DNA from: Pseudomonadota bacterium
GTDB lineage: Bacteria; Pseudomonadota; Alphaproteobacteria; Micropepsales; Micropepsaceae
NCBI GenBank assembly: GCA_021808875.1
Contig: JAKBAU010000183.1
Span: forward strand, 1-7,303
DNA length: 7,303 nt
Direction of reading: 5' to 3'
Every line of letters begins with the position of its first letter. The stretch's first letter is position 1. Shown here one piece after another: positions 1 to 7,078 of this stretch. Position numbers and translations under genes: made by a program. The notes under the pieces were generated by a model. The model was not told where the DNA came from. It did not search any database and saw only the letters and a list, made by a program, of their open reading frames with translations.

Positions 1-22
1 GCAGCAAGGCCTGAGGAGCCCC

Positions 23-889
23 ATGCAATCACTTCGTGCAGCCTTATTGCTTTCGATCTTTGTGCTGGTCACGCTGATCCTGATCCCGTGGCAAAGCACA
101 GCGCTGAGATTCAGACGCCCCCGGCGCAAATCATTTCCCCAGCGCTATCATCGCTTCTTGTGCAGGCTGTTCGGCATTCGCGTGCGGGTCATCGGCACCG
201 CGGTACAGGGCCGCGGGGTCTTGATAGTCGCCAATCACAGCTCCTGGCTCGACATCCTGACCTTGTCGGCGGCCGCCCGTATTTCCTTCGTCGCCAAATC
301 GGAAGTCCGGACCTGGCCCTTCTTCTCGCTGCTGGCGCGGCTTCAGGAAACTGTATTCGTCGATCGCGTGCGACGCTCCCAGACTGCCGAAGCCCGTGAC
401 CAGATTCGCCAGAGGCTGATCGACGGCGACGCCCTGGTACTGTTTCCGGAGGGCACCTCAAGCGACGGCAATCGCGTGCTGCCTTTCAAAAGTGCCCTGA
501 TGGGCGCGGCTGATGCCGAAATCGGCCGCGATCCGGTCACCGGCCGGCCAATCCATGTCCCGGTGCAGCCGGTCTCGGTTTCCTATGTCGGCGTCCATGG
601 CCTGCCGATGAGTCGGGATCTCAGGCCGTTTTTTGCCTGGTACGGCGACATGGAGCTGGTGCCCCACCTTTGGGAAGCCTTCAGAACCGGTCCGATCGAG
701 GTCATCGTCGAATTCCATAAACCCATGACCATCGACCAGCTCGGTGGACGCAAAGCCCTATGCAGCGTCGCTGAAACCGTGGTGCGTCAGGGCCAGGCGC
801 GGGCACTGTCCGGACACATCCAGGTACCCGCCACCGATGCCAGCAATGATGAGGCGACCGCGGCGGACTTCACCGAAGCGGTGGCCTGA
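23..889 (+). CDS. plsC: 1-acyl-sn-glycerol-3-phosphate acyltransferase (PlsC/LPLAT family)
   Basis: This protein probably transfers a second acyl chain to lysophosphatidic acid to make phosphatidic acid, the precursor of membrane phospholipids, at the inner membrane. All four LPLAT blocks are visible in the 288 residues. Block I is NHSSWLD (71-77), with the catalytic H72 and D77 spaced HX4D. Block II is near AKSE (91-94) and FVDR (112-115). Block III is FPEGTSS (141-147), and block IV is the VPVQPVSVSY strand (179-188). A hydrophobic segment at about 7-22 followed by an arginine-rich stretch (29-36) fits one N-terminal membrane anchor with the basic side in the cytoplasm. The ATG is chosen because GAGGAG at 13-18 lies 4 nt upstream and the protein begins directly with the anchor. 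It heads the gene train and lies 64 bp before miaB. Transfer to a lysophospholipid or ornithine-lipid precursor (OlsA-like) cannot be excluded, because these families share the motifs. Confidence 0.9.
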   Translation: MQSLRAALLLSIFVLVTLILIPWQSTALRFRRPRRKSFPQRYHRFLCRLFGIRVRVIGTAVQGRGVLIVANHSSWLDILTLSAAARISFVAKSEVRTWPFFSLLARLQETVFVDRVRRSQTAEARDQIRQRLIDGDALVLFPEGTSSDGNRVLPFKSALMGAADAEIGRDPVTGRPIHVPVQPVSVSYVGVHGLPMSRDLRPFFAWYGDMELVPHLWEAFRTGPIEVIVEFHKPMTIDQLGGRKALCSVAETVVRQGQARALSGHIQVPATDASNDEATAADFTEAVA

Positions 890-903
890 CGCGGTGCCAG
901 GAT

Positions 904-933
904 TTGCACCTTCGGTGGCATCGCCCATATAAG
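904..933 (+). promoter_or_regulatory. Candidate weak promoter before miaB
   Basis: The only sizeable gap in the train (890-953) contains TTGCAC (904-909) and TATAAG (928-933), separated by 18 bp. The second hexamer is one base from the sigma-70 -10 consensus, but the first matches the -35 box only at TTG. A start of transcription near 940 would leave a short leader carrying the AAGGA at 943-947, 6 nt before the miaB ATG. The gap also holds mutually exclusive short stems, for example GGTGC (893-897) with GCACC (906-910), or CACC (907-910) with GGTG (914-917). This is a pattern match only. Confidence 0.25.
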
Positions 934-953
934 GCGGCGCACAAGGACCCGTC

Positions 954-2309
954 ATGAAAAAGCTCTTCATCAAGACCTATGGCTGCCAGATGAATGTCTA
1001 CGATTCGGCGAGGATGGCCGATCTTCTGGCTCCCCTCGGCTACGCCCCCGGCAACGGACCGGAAGATGCCGACATGGTCATCCTGAATACCTGCCATATC
1101 CGCGAAAAAGCGGCCGAAAAGGTTTACTCCGAGCTTGGCCGTCTCAAGCAGCTCAAGCTCGCACGGGCCGCAGAGGGACGGGGGATGCTGATTGCGGTGG
1201 CGGGCTGCGTTGCCCAGGCCGAAGGCAAGGAGATCCTGGCCCGCCAGCCCGCTGTCGACGTCGTAGTGGGCCCGCAATCCTATCATCGCCTGCCGCAGAT
1301 GCTGGCCGAAATCACACGCGGGACCGGTCATGTCCTCGAAACAGAATTTCCAGCCGAGGAAAAATTCGACAGCCTGCCCAGCGACGGTGCGGCGCCGGGG
1401 CCAGCAGCCTTCCTGACCGTGCAGGAAGGCTGTGACAAGTTCTGCACCTTCTGCGTCGTGCCCTATACCCGTGGCGCCGAATTCTCACGCCCGGTGACAC
1501 AGATCCTAGATGAGGCACGCCGTCTGGCCCGTTCCGGCGTGCGCGAGCTCACCTTGCTCGGCCAGAACGTCAATGCCTATTGCGGCGAGGGTCCCGATGG
1601 TTCGGACTGGTCCTTGGCCCGGCTGCTTTATCGGTTGGCGGAGATCGAGGGCATTGCGCGGTTGCGCTTTACCACCTCCCATCCCCGCGACATGCGCGAT
1701 GATCTGATCGCCGCATATGGCGAGCTTCCGCAGTTGATGCCCTATCTGCACCTTCCGCTGCAGTCAGGATCCGATCGTGTCCTGAGCGCCATGAATCGCA
1801 AGCACAGTGCCGCCGACTATCGCGATCTCGTTGCACGTGTCCGCGCGCGCCGACCTGATCTGGCGCTGTCTTCCGACTTCATCGTCGGCTTTCCGGGTGA
1901 AGGAGATGCCGATTTCGAAGCAACGCTGGCCGTTGTGCGCGAGGTCGGCTATGCTCAGGCCTATTCGTTTAAATATTCACCGCGACCAGGCACGCCGGCG
2001 AGTGCCGCCCTCGGCCAAGTTCCCGAAGAGGTCAAAAAGCTCCGTCTGGAACAGCTGCAATGCCTTCTTGCAGCACAGCAGGATGCCTTCAACGCCTCCT
2101 GCCGCGGCAGGAGTTTTGCGGTGCTGTTCGAAAAGCCTGGAAAAAAATCACAGCAGGGCGTTGGACGCAGTCCCTATCTGCAGCCGGTTCATGTCGATGG
2201 CGCGGCCAGCCTGATTGGAGAAATCCGCAACGTGCGCATCCGTGAGGTCCTGCCCAACTCCCTACGCGGAGAATTGGTTGATACGTCCGTGGCCGAGGTT
2301 GCCCATTGA
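954..2309 (+). CDS. miaB: tRNA-2-methylthio-N6-dimethylallyladenosine synthase MiaB
   Basis: MiaB is a radical-SAM enzyme that adds a methylthio group to i6A at tRNA position 37, which improves reading of codons starting with U. The 451-residue protein has the full family layout. The N-terminal UPF0004 domain carries three cysteines for the auxiliary 4Fe-4S cluster: C11 in KTYGCQMN, C47 in NTCHIREKA and C85 in VAGC. The radical-SAM core has C160, C164 and C167 in [10 protein letters not shown], followed by RGAEFSRP (173-180) and LPLQSGSD (267-274). A C-terminal TRAM domain spans about 382-445. Length and motifs match MiaB rather than MtaB or RimO. The ATG has AAGGA 6 nt upstream. Its stop codon overlaps the phoH start, so the two are probably translationally coupled. 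No key residue is missing. Confidence 0.97.
   Translation: MKKLFIKTYGCQMNVYDSARMADLLAPLGYAPGNGPEDADMVILNTCHIREKAAEKVYSELGRLKQLKLARAAEGRGMLIAVAGCVAQAEGKEILARQPAVDVVVGPQSYHRLPQMLAEITRGTGHVLETEFPAEEKFDSLPSDGAAPGPAAFLTVQEGCDKFCTFCVVPYTRGAEFSRPVTQILDEARRLARSGVRELTLLGQNVNAYCGEGPDGSDWSLARLLYRLAEIEGIARLRFTTSHPRDMRDDLIAAYGELPQLMPYLHLPLQSGSDRVLSAMNRKHSAADYRDLVARVRARRPDLALSSDFIVGFPGEGDADFEATLAVVREVGYAQAYSFKYSPRPGTPASAALGQVPEEVKKLRLEQLQCLLAAQQDAFNASCRGRSFAVLFEKPGKKSQQGVGRSPYLQPVHVDGAASLIGEIRNVRIREVLPNSLRGELVDTSVAEVAH
2295..2308 (+). promoter_or_regulatory. Ribosome binding site and TTG start of phoH
   Basis: GAGG at 2295-2298 lies 7 nt before a TTG (2306-2308) that overlaps the miaB TGA as TTGA. No in-frame ATG lies upstream in the gap. 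The first internal ATG encodes residue 51, which would remove part of the N-terminal domain, so the TTG is the best start. Confidence 0.65.
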
Positions 2310-3310
2310 CCACGAGCCCACGTTCCAAACCGGCCAAGACGACACGCGAGCAGGTTACACTCGAATTCCCGGACAATCGACTTTTGGCTGCACTCTGCGG
2401 CGGCCATGCCCGACATTTTGTGCGCATCGAGCAGCGCCTGCGCGTCCGCATTAATATGCGCGGCAACATCGTGGTGATTGAAGGCGAGCCAGACCTTCGC
2501 GAACAGTCTGCAACAGTTTTGCGCGCCCTATATGCCCGGCTCGAAGGTGGCGAAGACATCGGCCTTGCCGAGGTCGATGCCGAAATACGCTTTGCCAGCC
2601 ATGCCCATCCCGATCTGCCGGCCCAGGAATTTGGTGTGCCACAGATACGCACCGCAGCGGGGCGTATCACGCGCACCCGTTCGCCCGCCCAGTCGGCCTA
2701 TCTCGATCTGATGCGGACGCATCCTTTGGTATTTGGCGTTGGCCCTGCCGGTACCGGAAAAACCTTCCTCGCCGCCGCCTTCGGTGCACATCTGCTCTAT
2801 GAGCGGCGCATCGAGCGGCTGATTCTGTCGCGCCCGGCACTGGAAGCCGGCGAGCGCCTTGGCTTTCTACCCGGTGATTTGCGCGAGAAGATAGATCCTT
2901 ATCTCAGACCGCTTTACGATGCCCTGTTCGACGTCATTGGCGAGCAGGTAACGCGGCTCATGGAACAGGGCAGCATCGAGGTGGCACCACTTGCGTTCAT
3001 GCGGGGACGGACCCTGAGACGGGCCTTCGTCATTCTGGACGAGGCCCAGAACTGTTCGAGCGCCCAGATGCGCATGTTCCTCACGCGCTTGGGCGAGGAT
3101 TCACGCATGGTGGTGTGTGGCGACGTCACCCAGAGTGACCTTCCCAGTGGACGGGCCGAGGGACTTGAGGAAGCATTGCGACGCCTGAATGAGGTTGAAG
3201 GGGTCGCGATTGCACATTTTACAGACCACGATGTGGTGCGCCATCCCTTGGTCACACGCATCGTGCGCGCCTATGAACAAGGCGGAAAAGGCACCAAAGC
3301 GGAGCCATGA
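2306..3310 (+). CDS. phoH: PhoH-family P-loop ATPase (YbeZ-like)
   Basis: This is a cytoplasmic PhoH/YbeZ ATPase, the usual partner gene of ybeY. The family is related to the ATPase core of helicases and is linked to RNA metabolism and phosphate response, but its exact role is unsettled. The 334 residues hold a small N-terminal KH-like region (about 20-75). The PhoH domain follows, with Walker A GPAGTGKT (146-153), the family block [17 protein letters not shown] (175-191), Walker [10 protein letters not shown] (241-249, D245/E246), [10 protein letters not shown] (271-280) and the closing DVVRHPLV (309-316). Translation appears to begin at a TTG overlapping the miaB stop by 4 bp, and the stop in turn overlaps the ybeY ATG as ATGA. 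Such chained overlaps suggest that MiaB, PhoH and YbeY are made together. The length is normal for the family. Confidence 0.95.
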   Translation: MTTSPRSKPAKTTREQVTLEFPDNRLLAALCGGHARHFVRIEQRLRVRINMRGNIVVIEGEPDLREQSATVLRALYARLEGGEDIGLAEVDAEIRFASHAHPDLPAQEFGVPQIRTAAGRITRTRSPAQSAYLDLMRTHPLVFGVGPAGTGKTFLAAAFGAHLLYERRIERLILSRPALEAGERLGFLPGDLREKIDPYLRPLYDALFDVIGEQVTRLMEQGSIEVAPLAFMRGRTLRRAFVILDEAQNCSSAQMRMFLTRLGEDSRMVVCGDVTQSDLPSGRAEGLEEALRRLNEVEGVAIAHFTDHDVVRHPLVTRIVRAYEQGGKGTKAEP

Positions 3311-3759
3311 GCACATCCGTCGTCATCGCGATCAATGACCCGCGCTGGCGCAAGGCCCGGCTTTCCACCGCGATCCGCAGGGCCATCGGCACCGTCCTTG
3401 TAAGAGAAGGCCAGCACGGTGGGCTCACCGTCCTGCTCACCGATGCCACTGCGCTGCATCAACTCAACCGCGACTTTCGCGGCAAGGACAAACCCACCAA
3501 TGTGCTTTCTTTTGCGCCCGGCCCTGGTCTTAAGGGCTATCTCGGTGACATCGCCATTGCCTATGATGTCGCCGCAGACGAGGCCGAAGCGGCGGGCAAG
3601 AGCTTTGCCCATCACGTCCTTCATCTTTCGGTGCACGGCACCTTGCACCTTCTGGGTTATGATCATGAAGACGAGCGCGAGGCGGCCCTCATGGAAGCAA
3701 AGGAATCCCTGATCCTGCAGGGTTTGGGCGTACCCGCCCCTTACGAGCAGGCATCCTAA
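3307..3759 (+). CDS. ybeY: Endoribonuclease YbeY (rRNA maturation factor)
   Basis: YbeY is a zinc-dependent single-strand endoribonuclease that takes part in 16S rRNA 3'-end maturation and in quality control of defective 70S ribosomes. The diagnostic zinc motif is intact at 110-120 (HGTLHLLGYDH), giving ligands H110, H114 and H120. Upstream lie the conserved LNRDFRGKDKPTNVLSF segment (53-69), whose R58 corresponds to the conserved catalytic-pocket arginine, and the GDI strand (80-82). The 150 residues match the usual family size. The ATG overlaps the phoH TGA as ATGA. A GGAG lies only 2 nt before it, so initiation probably depends on ribosomes finishing phoH. Confidence 0.96.
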   Translation: MSTSVVIAINDPRWRKARLSTAIRRAIGTVLVREGQHGGLTVLLTDATALHQLNRDFRGKDKPTNVLSFAPGPGLKGYLGDIAIAYDVAADEAEAAGKSFAHHVLHLSVHGTLHLLGYDHEDEREAALMEAKESLILQGLGVPAPYEQAS

Positions 3760-3763
3760 GCTG

Positions 3764-4684
3764 ATGGCAGGCGACGATACCGGTCATTTACCGCACTTCG
3801 AGCCCAGCAAAGGATCGTTGCTGCGCCGGCTCGCGCAACTGTTGCGCGGTGACAGCGCCGGCAAGACTATCCGAGAGAGTCTGGAGCAGGCGATTGAACA
3901 GGTTGGACGTGACGATGATGCGCTCTCGCCGCAGGAGCGGCAGATGCTGGCCAACCTTCTTAAATTCGGTGAACTGCGCGTCGATGACGTAATGGTGCCA
4001 CGCGCGGATATCGTGGCCGTGGAGGAGAGCGTCACGCTGAACGAACTGCTGGCAGCGTTTCGTGAGGCGCAGCATTCGCGTCTGCCGCTCTACCGCGAGA
4101 CCCTCGATTATCCAGTGGGCCTCATCCATATAAAGGATGTGCTTTCACTGCTCGAACCGCAGGCCGATGGCAGCATGCGCGGGCCGGAGGTGCCGATCAG
4201 CAGACTCAAACGTGATCTGCTCTTCGTGCCACCGTCTATGCCGGCTCATGAATTGCTGCTCAAAATGCAGTCGAGCCACATGCACCTGGCCTTGGTCATC
4301 GATGAATATGGTGGGACCGACGGGCTGGTCTCAATTGAGGATCTGGTAGAAGAAATTGTCGGCGACATCGATGATGAACATGATATCGATGAAACTCCAC
4401 AGCTTAAGCCGCTAGCGGATGGTGGCTATGATGTGGATGCGCGTTTCGATCTTGAGGATTTTCGCGATCAGACCGGTATTACCCTGTCAGCCGCGGATCT
4501 GAACGAGGATGTCGATACGCTCGGTGGTCTTGTCATGTCCCGTCTCGGCCGCGTGGCCCAGCGTGGAGAAATCGTGCCCTATCCACCTGATTACGAGTTC
4601 GAGGTGCTGGAGGCTGATCCGCGGCGTATCAAGCGCCTCAGGCTGCGTCCAATCACGCGCACTCCAGCTGCCAAGAGCTCATGA
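3764..4684 (+). CDS. corC: CBS-pair / CorC-HlyC domain protein (YbeX/CorC type)
   Basis: This is a soluble CorC/YbeX-type protein, historically linked to magnesium and cobalt efflux and, through its gene neighbourhood, to ribosome maturation with YbeY. The 306 residues start with a hydrophilic leader. The first CBS domain follows (about 74-132), including DVMVPR (75-80) and SRLPLY (105-110). The second CBS domain (about 145-203) has the hallmark VIDEYGGTDGLVSIEDLVEE (178-197), followed by an acidic run DIDDEHDIDE (201-210). A C-terminal transporter-associated domain spans about 218-297. There is no DUF21 membrane domain, as in E. coli CorC, so it is unlikely to be a channel by itself. It begins 4 bp after the ybeY stop with no clear Shine-Dalgarno (the nearest purine run, AGCAGG, is 12 nt upstream), which points to translational coupling. 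The 'ion efflux' label is family history and is not shown by this sequence. Confidence 0.92.
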   Translation: MAGDDTGHLPHFEPSKGSLLRRLAQLLRGDSAGKTIRESLEQAIEQVGRDDDALSPQERQMLANLLKFGELRVDDVMVPRADIVAVEESVTLNELLAAFREAQHSRLPLYRETLDYPVGLIHIKDVLSLLEPQADGSMRGPEVPISRLKRDLLFVPPSMPAHELLLKMQSSHMHLALVIDEYGGTDGLVSIEDLVEEIVGDIDDEHDIDETPQLKPLADGGYDVDARFDLEDFRDQTGITLSAADLNEDVDTLGGLVMSRLGRVAQRGEIVPYPPDYEFEVLEADPRRIKRLRLRPITRTPAAKSS

Positions 4685-4687
4685 TCC

Positions 4688-6316
4688 ATGCAGACGGAAG
4701 ATGGTGATCGCCCCGGTGTCGCAGGAGGCCTACTGGCCCGCGTAGCGGAGTTTGTGCGCGCACAATCAGGCTGGCGGAAATTCCTTCTGGCCTATCTTGT
4801 GGGCCTCCTGTCATCAGCTGCGTTTCCGCCGTATGGGATTTTTGTCCTCCTGCTCGCAGGATATGCCGTCGTCGTTCTATTAATTGACGGCGCGCACGCG
4901 CGGCCACGTTCGATGCGTGGTGCCTTTTGGGCGGGTTTTAGCTTCGGCTTCGGACAGTTCATGGGCGGCCTTTACTGGATTGCCTACGCCTTTCTGGTCG
5001 ATCCGAGCCAGCATGCTTGGGAAATTCCGTTCGTTGTCACCCTGCTTCCGGCTGGCCTTGCGCTCTTTCCCGGTCTAGCCGCCGCGGCCTGCATCCCGTT
5101 CTGGCGCCGTCACTGGAGCCGAATCTTCGTCTTCACCGTATTCTTTTCCCTCGCCTTCTATTTGCGGGGGCACATTCTGACCGGATTTCCCTGGAACCTG
5201 CCGGCCTATGGCTGGGGCGCCTCTCTCAGCATCCTGCAGAGTCTGAGCGTGCTTGGTGCCTATGGCCTGTCACTTCTGACCGTGCTCTTTGGTGCGTCCC
5301 TGGCGCTTCTGGGCGAGCGTTCCCGGCGCGCTGTCATTGTTCCCCTGGCCCTGCTCGGCGGCTTTGCCCTGCTTTGGCTCTCAGGCCGCGCGCGCCTTGC
5401 TTTGACCCAGGTCCGCGACGTGCCACATGTCGAACTGCGGCTGGTGCAACCGGATGTCCCGCAAAACCAGAAATATCTGCCGCAATATCAGGAACGCAAC
5501 TGGCAGCGGCTGATCGATCTGTCGCACCGCCCTGCGCCCATCGCTCCCACAGACATCATCTGGCCTGAGGCGGCGCCACCCTTTCTGCTGCTGAGCAGTC
5601 CCGCCGCGCTGGCACAGGTCGCATCTCTCACTACGCGTGGCCGCGTGCTTCTGACCGGTGCCGTGCGTGTTACAGCGTCGGTGAACAAGGGCTACCGCTT
5701 TTACAATAGCGTCCTTATCTTCGCCCATGCTGGCCAGCTGATCGGCGTCTACGACAAGGCCCACCTCGTGCCCTTCGGCGAATATTTGCCCCTGCGCAAA
5801 ATTCTGTCGGCGATCGGACTGACCAAGCTGGTGGACGCGCCGTCGGATTTCACACCTGGCCCGGGACCGCGCACCTATCACATCCCCGGCGCACCACCGG
5901 TGGGGCCGTTGATCTGCTATGAGGTAATTTTTCCTAATGCGGTGGTAGGTGCCGTCCGACCCGCGTGGTTTGTGAACGTAACCGACGATTCGTGGTTCGG
6001 TCCACCGGGATCATCGGGCCCTGTGCAACATCTTCTGATTGCCCGCGCGCAGGCAATTGAAGAGGGTCTGCCCATCGCCCGTGCCGCAAATACCGGAATC
6101 TCAGCCATCATTGATCCTTTAGGGCGGATCAGCGGACGGCTTGGGTCAGGAAAATTGGGCGTGGTTGACGGCCGTCTGCCGGTTGCGTTGCAGCCTACGA
6201 TTTACGCCCGCTTCGGCGACACCCTGTTCTTTGTGCTCTTGCTCGGCTGCGCGGCGCAGGCGACTCTGATGCAAGTATTCCTACGAAATCTCAATCGAAA
6301 GACCCCTTCCCGTTAG
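4688..6316 (+). CDS. lnt: Apolipoprotein N-acyltransferase
   Basis: Lnt carries out the last step of lipoprotein maturation. It moves an acyl chain from a phospholipid to the N-terminal cysteine of apolipoproteins on the periplasmic face of the inner membrane. Hydrophobic segments at about 33-48, 50-67, 79-102, 114-135, 145-160, 185-208, 214-231 and 511-530 agree with the eight-helix topology. The periplasmic nitrilase domain lies between the last two. The Glu-Lys-Cys triad is intact: E294 in IIWPEAAP, K357 in YDKAHLVPFGEYLP and C410 in LICYE. The conserved E365 and Y411/E412 are also present. At 542 residues it is slightly longer than the E. coli enzyme. The ATG lies 3 bp after the corC stop with only a weak AAGAG 10 nt upstream. 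An in-frame GTG at 4754 with GGAG 3 nt before it is a possible shorter start that keeps all membrane helices. Confidence 0.96.
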   Translation: MQTEDGDRPGVAGGLLARVAEFVRAQSGWRKFLLAYLVGLLSSAAFPPYGIFVLLLAGYAVVVLLIDGAHARPRSMRGAFWAGFSFGFGQFMGGLYWIAYAFLVDPSQHAWEIPFVVTLLPAGLALFPGLAAAACIPFWRRHWSRIFVFTVFFSLAFYLRGHILTGFPWNLPAYGWGASLSILQSLSVLGAYGLSLLTVLFGASLALLGERSRRAVIVPLALLGGFALLWLSGRARLALTQVRDVPHVELRLVQPDVPQNQKYLPQYQERNWQRLIDLSHRPAPIAPTDIIWPEAAPPFLLLSSPAALAQVASLTTRGRVLLTGAVRVTASVNKGYRFYNSVLIFAHAGQLIGVYDKAHLVPFGEYLPLRKILSAIGLTKLVDAPSDFTPGPGPRTYHIPGAPPVGPLICYEVIFPNAVVGAVRPAWFVNVTDDSWFGPPGSSGPVQHLLIARAQAIEEGLPIARAANTGISAIIDPLGRISGRLGSGKLGVVDGRLPVALQPTIYARFGDTLFFVLLLGCAAQATLMQVFLRNLNRKTPSR

Positions 6317-6333
6317 GGCAGAAATGTGCCTAA

Positions 6334-6349
6334 GTTCCAGCATTGGAAC
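6334..6349. repeat. Perfect 6-bp inverted repeat upstream of the regulator start
   Basis: GTTCCA (6334-6339) and TGGAAC (6344-6349) are perfect reverse complements around a 4-bp centre GCAT. The repeat lies 10 bp before the likely GTG start of the XRE gene and 17 bp after the lnt stop. It could be an operator for the regulator itself, or an RNA hairpin covering the GGAA that would serve as a weak Shine-Dalgarno. If the gene instead starts at ATG 6324, the repeat is inside the coding region. The symmetry is seen; the function is inference. Confidence 0.4.
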
Positions 6350-6359
6350 GGTATCCCTC

Positions 6360-6758
6360 GTGCCCCAAAAAAAGCCCAGCACCGTTGATTCTCAGGTTGG
6401 CAATCGCGTCCGCGTGCGGCGAATGCTTTTGGGCATGAGCCAGGAACGGCTGGGCGAACTTCTCGGTCTGACTTTTCAGCAGGTACAGAAGTATGAAAAG
6501 GGCACCAACCGTATTGGTGCTGGACGCCTCTATCAGATCGCACAGATTCTGGGCGTGCCGATTGATTATTTTTATGAGGGCGCAGAGCCGCAAGTCAACA
6601 ATTCAGCTGCAACGGTGAGCCCTCCGGTCGCCGAATTCCTCTCAAGCTCAGAAGGTTTGCAGTTGGCGATGGCCTTCACGCAGATCAGATCGACGAAGTT
6701 GCGCCGCCGAGTGGTCGAACTGGTCCGTACCATGGCTGACGAGGAAAAAGAGATTTAA
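6360..6758 (+). CDS. XRE-family helix-turn-helix transcriptional regulator
   Basis: This is a small DNA-binding protein of a Cro/CI-like (HTH_3) family that is widespread in alphaproteobacteria. With the GTG at 6360 it has 132 residues. The helix-turn-helix spans about 14-73 and includes RVRVRRMLLGMSQERLGELL followed by the recognition helix LTFQQVQKYEKG (37-48) and NRIGAGRLYQIAQILGV. The C-terminal tail has LSSSEGLQLAMAF and LRRRVVELVRTMA, a helix pair seen in this family and possibly used for dimerisation. GTG 6360 is preferred because family members start about 10 residues before the VGxRVRxRR motif, and because the 12 codons between ATG 6324 and GTG 6360 show poor GC at third positions. 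In favour of ATG 6324 (144 residues) is AGGG 5 nt upstream, overlapping the lnt stop. It ends the gene train, and its stop overlaps the convergent hisE stop. Targets and signal are unknown; self-regulation is possible. Confidence 0.88.
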   Translation: MPQKKPSTVDSQVGNRVRVRRMLLGMSQERLGELLGLTFQQVQKYEKGTNRIGAGRLYQIAQILGVPIDYFYEGAEPQVNNSAATVSPPVAEFLSSSEGLQLAMAFTQIRSTKLRRRVVELVRTMADEEKEI

Positions 6759-7078
6759 GGCTGCGCTCCGCGGGCTGCCTTTTCCGCCAAACCGGATTTT
6801 CCGGAGCGCGCTTCAAGCGCAGCATAGACCTCCTCAGGCACAACATCGCAAGCCAGCCATAAAACCAGAAGATGGTAGAGAAGATCGGCCGACTCGGAGA
6901 TCACGGCAGCCTTGTCCTGCCCCACGGCCGCCAGCACCGTTTCGACGGCTTCCTCACCAAGTTTTTTGGCGATCTTGAGCCGGCCTGACTGCAGCAGTTG
7001 CGCGGTATAGGAGGCTTTTGGATCCGAGGTCTTACGCGTTTCAAGCTCGGCAAAAAGCTGGTCCAGTATCGACGACAT
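6755..7078 (-). CDS. hisE: Phosphoribosyl-ATP pyrophosphatase
   Basis: HisE hydrolyses phosphoribosyl-ATP to phosphoribosyl-AMP and pyrophosphate, the second step of histidine biosynthesis, in the cytoplasm. The 107-residue protein is a stand-alone HisE with no HisI fusion. It shows the all-alpha NTP-pyrophosphohydrolase pattern: SYTAQLL (23-29), KKLGEEAVE (38-46) with the metal-binding ExxE at E43/E46, and ESADLLYHLLV (62-72) with ExxD at E62/D65. The ATG shares its A with the TGA of the upstream acyl-CoA dehydrogenase (TGATG), and GGAG lies 7 nt before it. Translation is therefore probably coupled to that gene. Its stop overlaps the XRE stop on the other strand by 4 bp in total. No other his gene is visible, which is unusual because hisE often follows hisF in alphaproteobacteria. 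Confidence 0.94.
   Translation of the reverse strand: MSSILDQLFAELETRKTSDPKASYTAQLLQSGRLKIAKKLGEEAVETVLAAVGQDKAAVISESADLLYHLLVLWLACDVVPEEVYAALEARSGKSGLAEKAARGAQP
6757..6783 (+). terminator. Candidate terminator at the convergent junction
   Basis: AAGGC (6757-6761) pairs with GCCTT (6777-6781). After one T-T mismatch, GC (6763-6764) pairs with GC (6774-6775) around a 9-nt loop. The sequence continues through TTTT (6780-6783), giving a modest intrinsic terminator for the + strand train. It lies inside the 3' end of hisE. On the - strand no good T-run follows the hairpin, so it is unlikely to stop hisE transcription efficiently. The U-tract is short, so confidence is limited. Confidence 0.35.

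Noticed and set aside
1..14. Possible last codons of an upstream gene (AGC AAG GCC TGA) before plsC
   Set aside because: The TGA at 12-14 overlaps the plsC ribosome site, as is common inside operons, but three codons cannot identify a gene or prove the frame.
870..1331. 153-residue - strand open frame over the start of miaB
   Set aside because: It lies opposite the conserved cysteine-rich N-terminus of MiaB and has no domain or convincing ribosome site; it is a GC-rich shadow.
2089..2676. 195-residue open frame on the - strand across miaB and phoH
   Set aside because: It is antisense to two well-supported genes with intact motifs, its composition is rich in Arg, Ser and Ala as expected from a shadow frame, and it shows no recognisable domain.
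4364..4393. Imperfect direct repeat (GA-ATCGATGA twice) in corC
   Set aside because: It encodes the acidic DIDDEHDIDE run after the second CBS domain, a region that is commonly acidic in the family, so protein sequence explains it.
3764..4684. Membrane ion transporter reading of the CorC protein
   Set aside because: No hydrophobic segment long enough to span a membrane is present and the DUF21 domain is missing, so a channel or transporter role cannot be claimed.
5017..5881. Long alternative frames within lnt (183 residues on +, 166 residues on -)
   Set aside because: Lnt has its full membrane topology and catalytic triad across this span, and the alternative products look like shadow translations.
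6334..6349. LexA/SOS box reading of the GTTC...GAAC dyad
   Set aside because: Alphaproteobacterial LexA sites are direct GTTC-N7-GTTC repeats. Here the second half is inverted and the spacing is 8, so the match fails.
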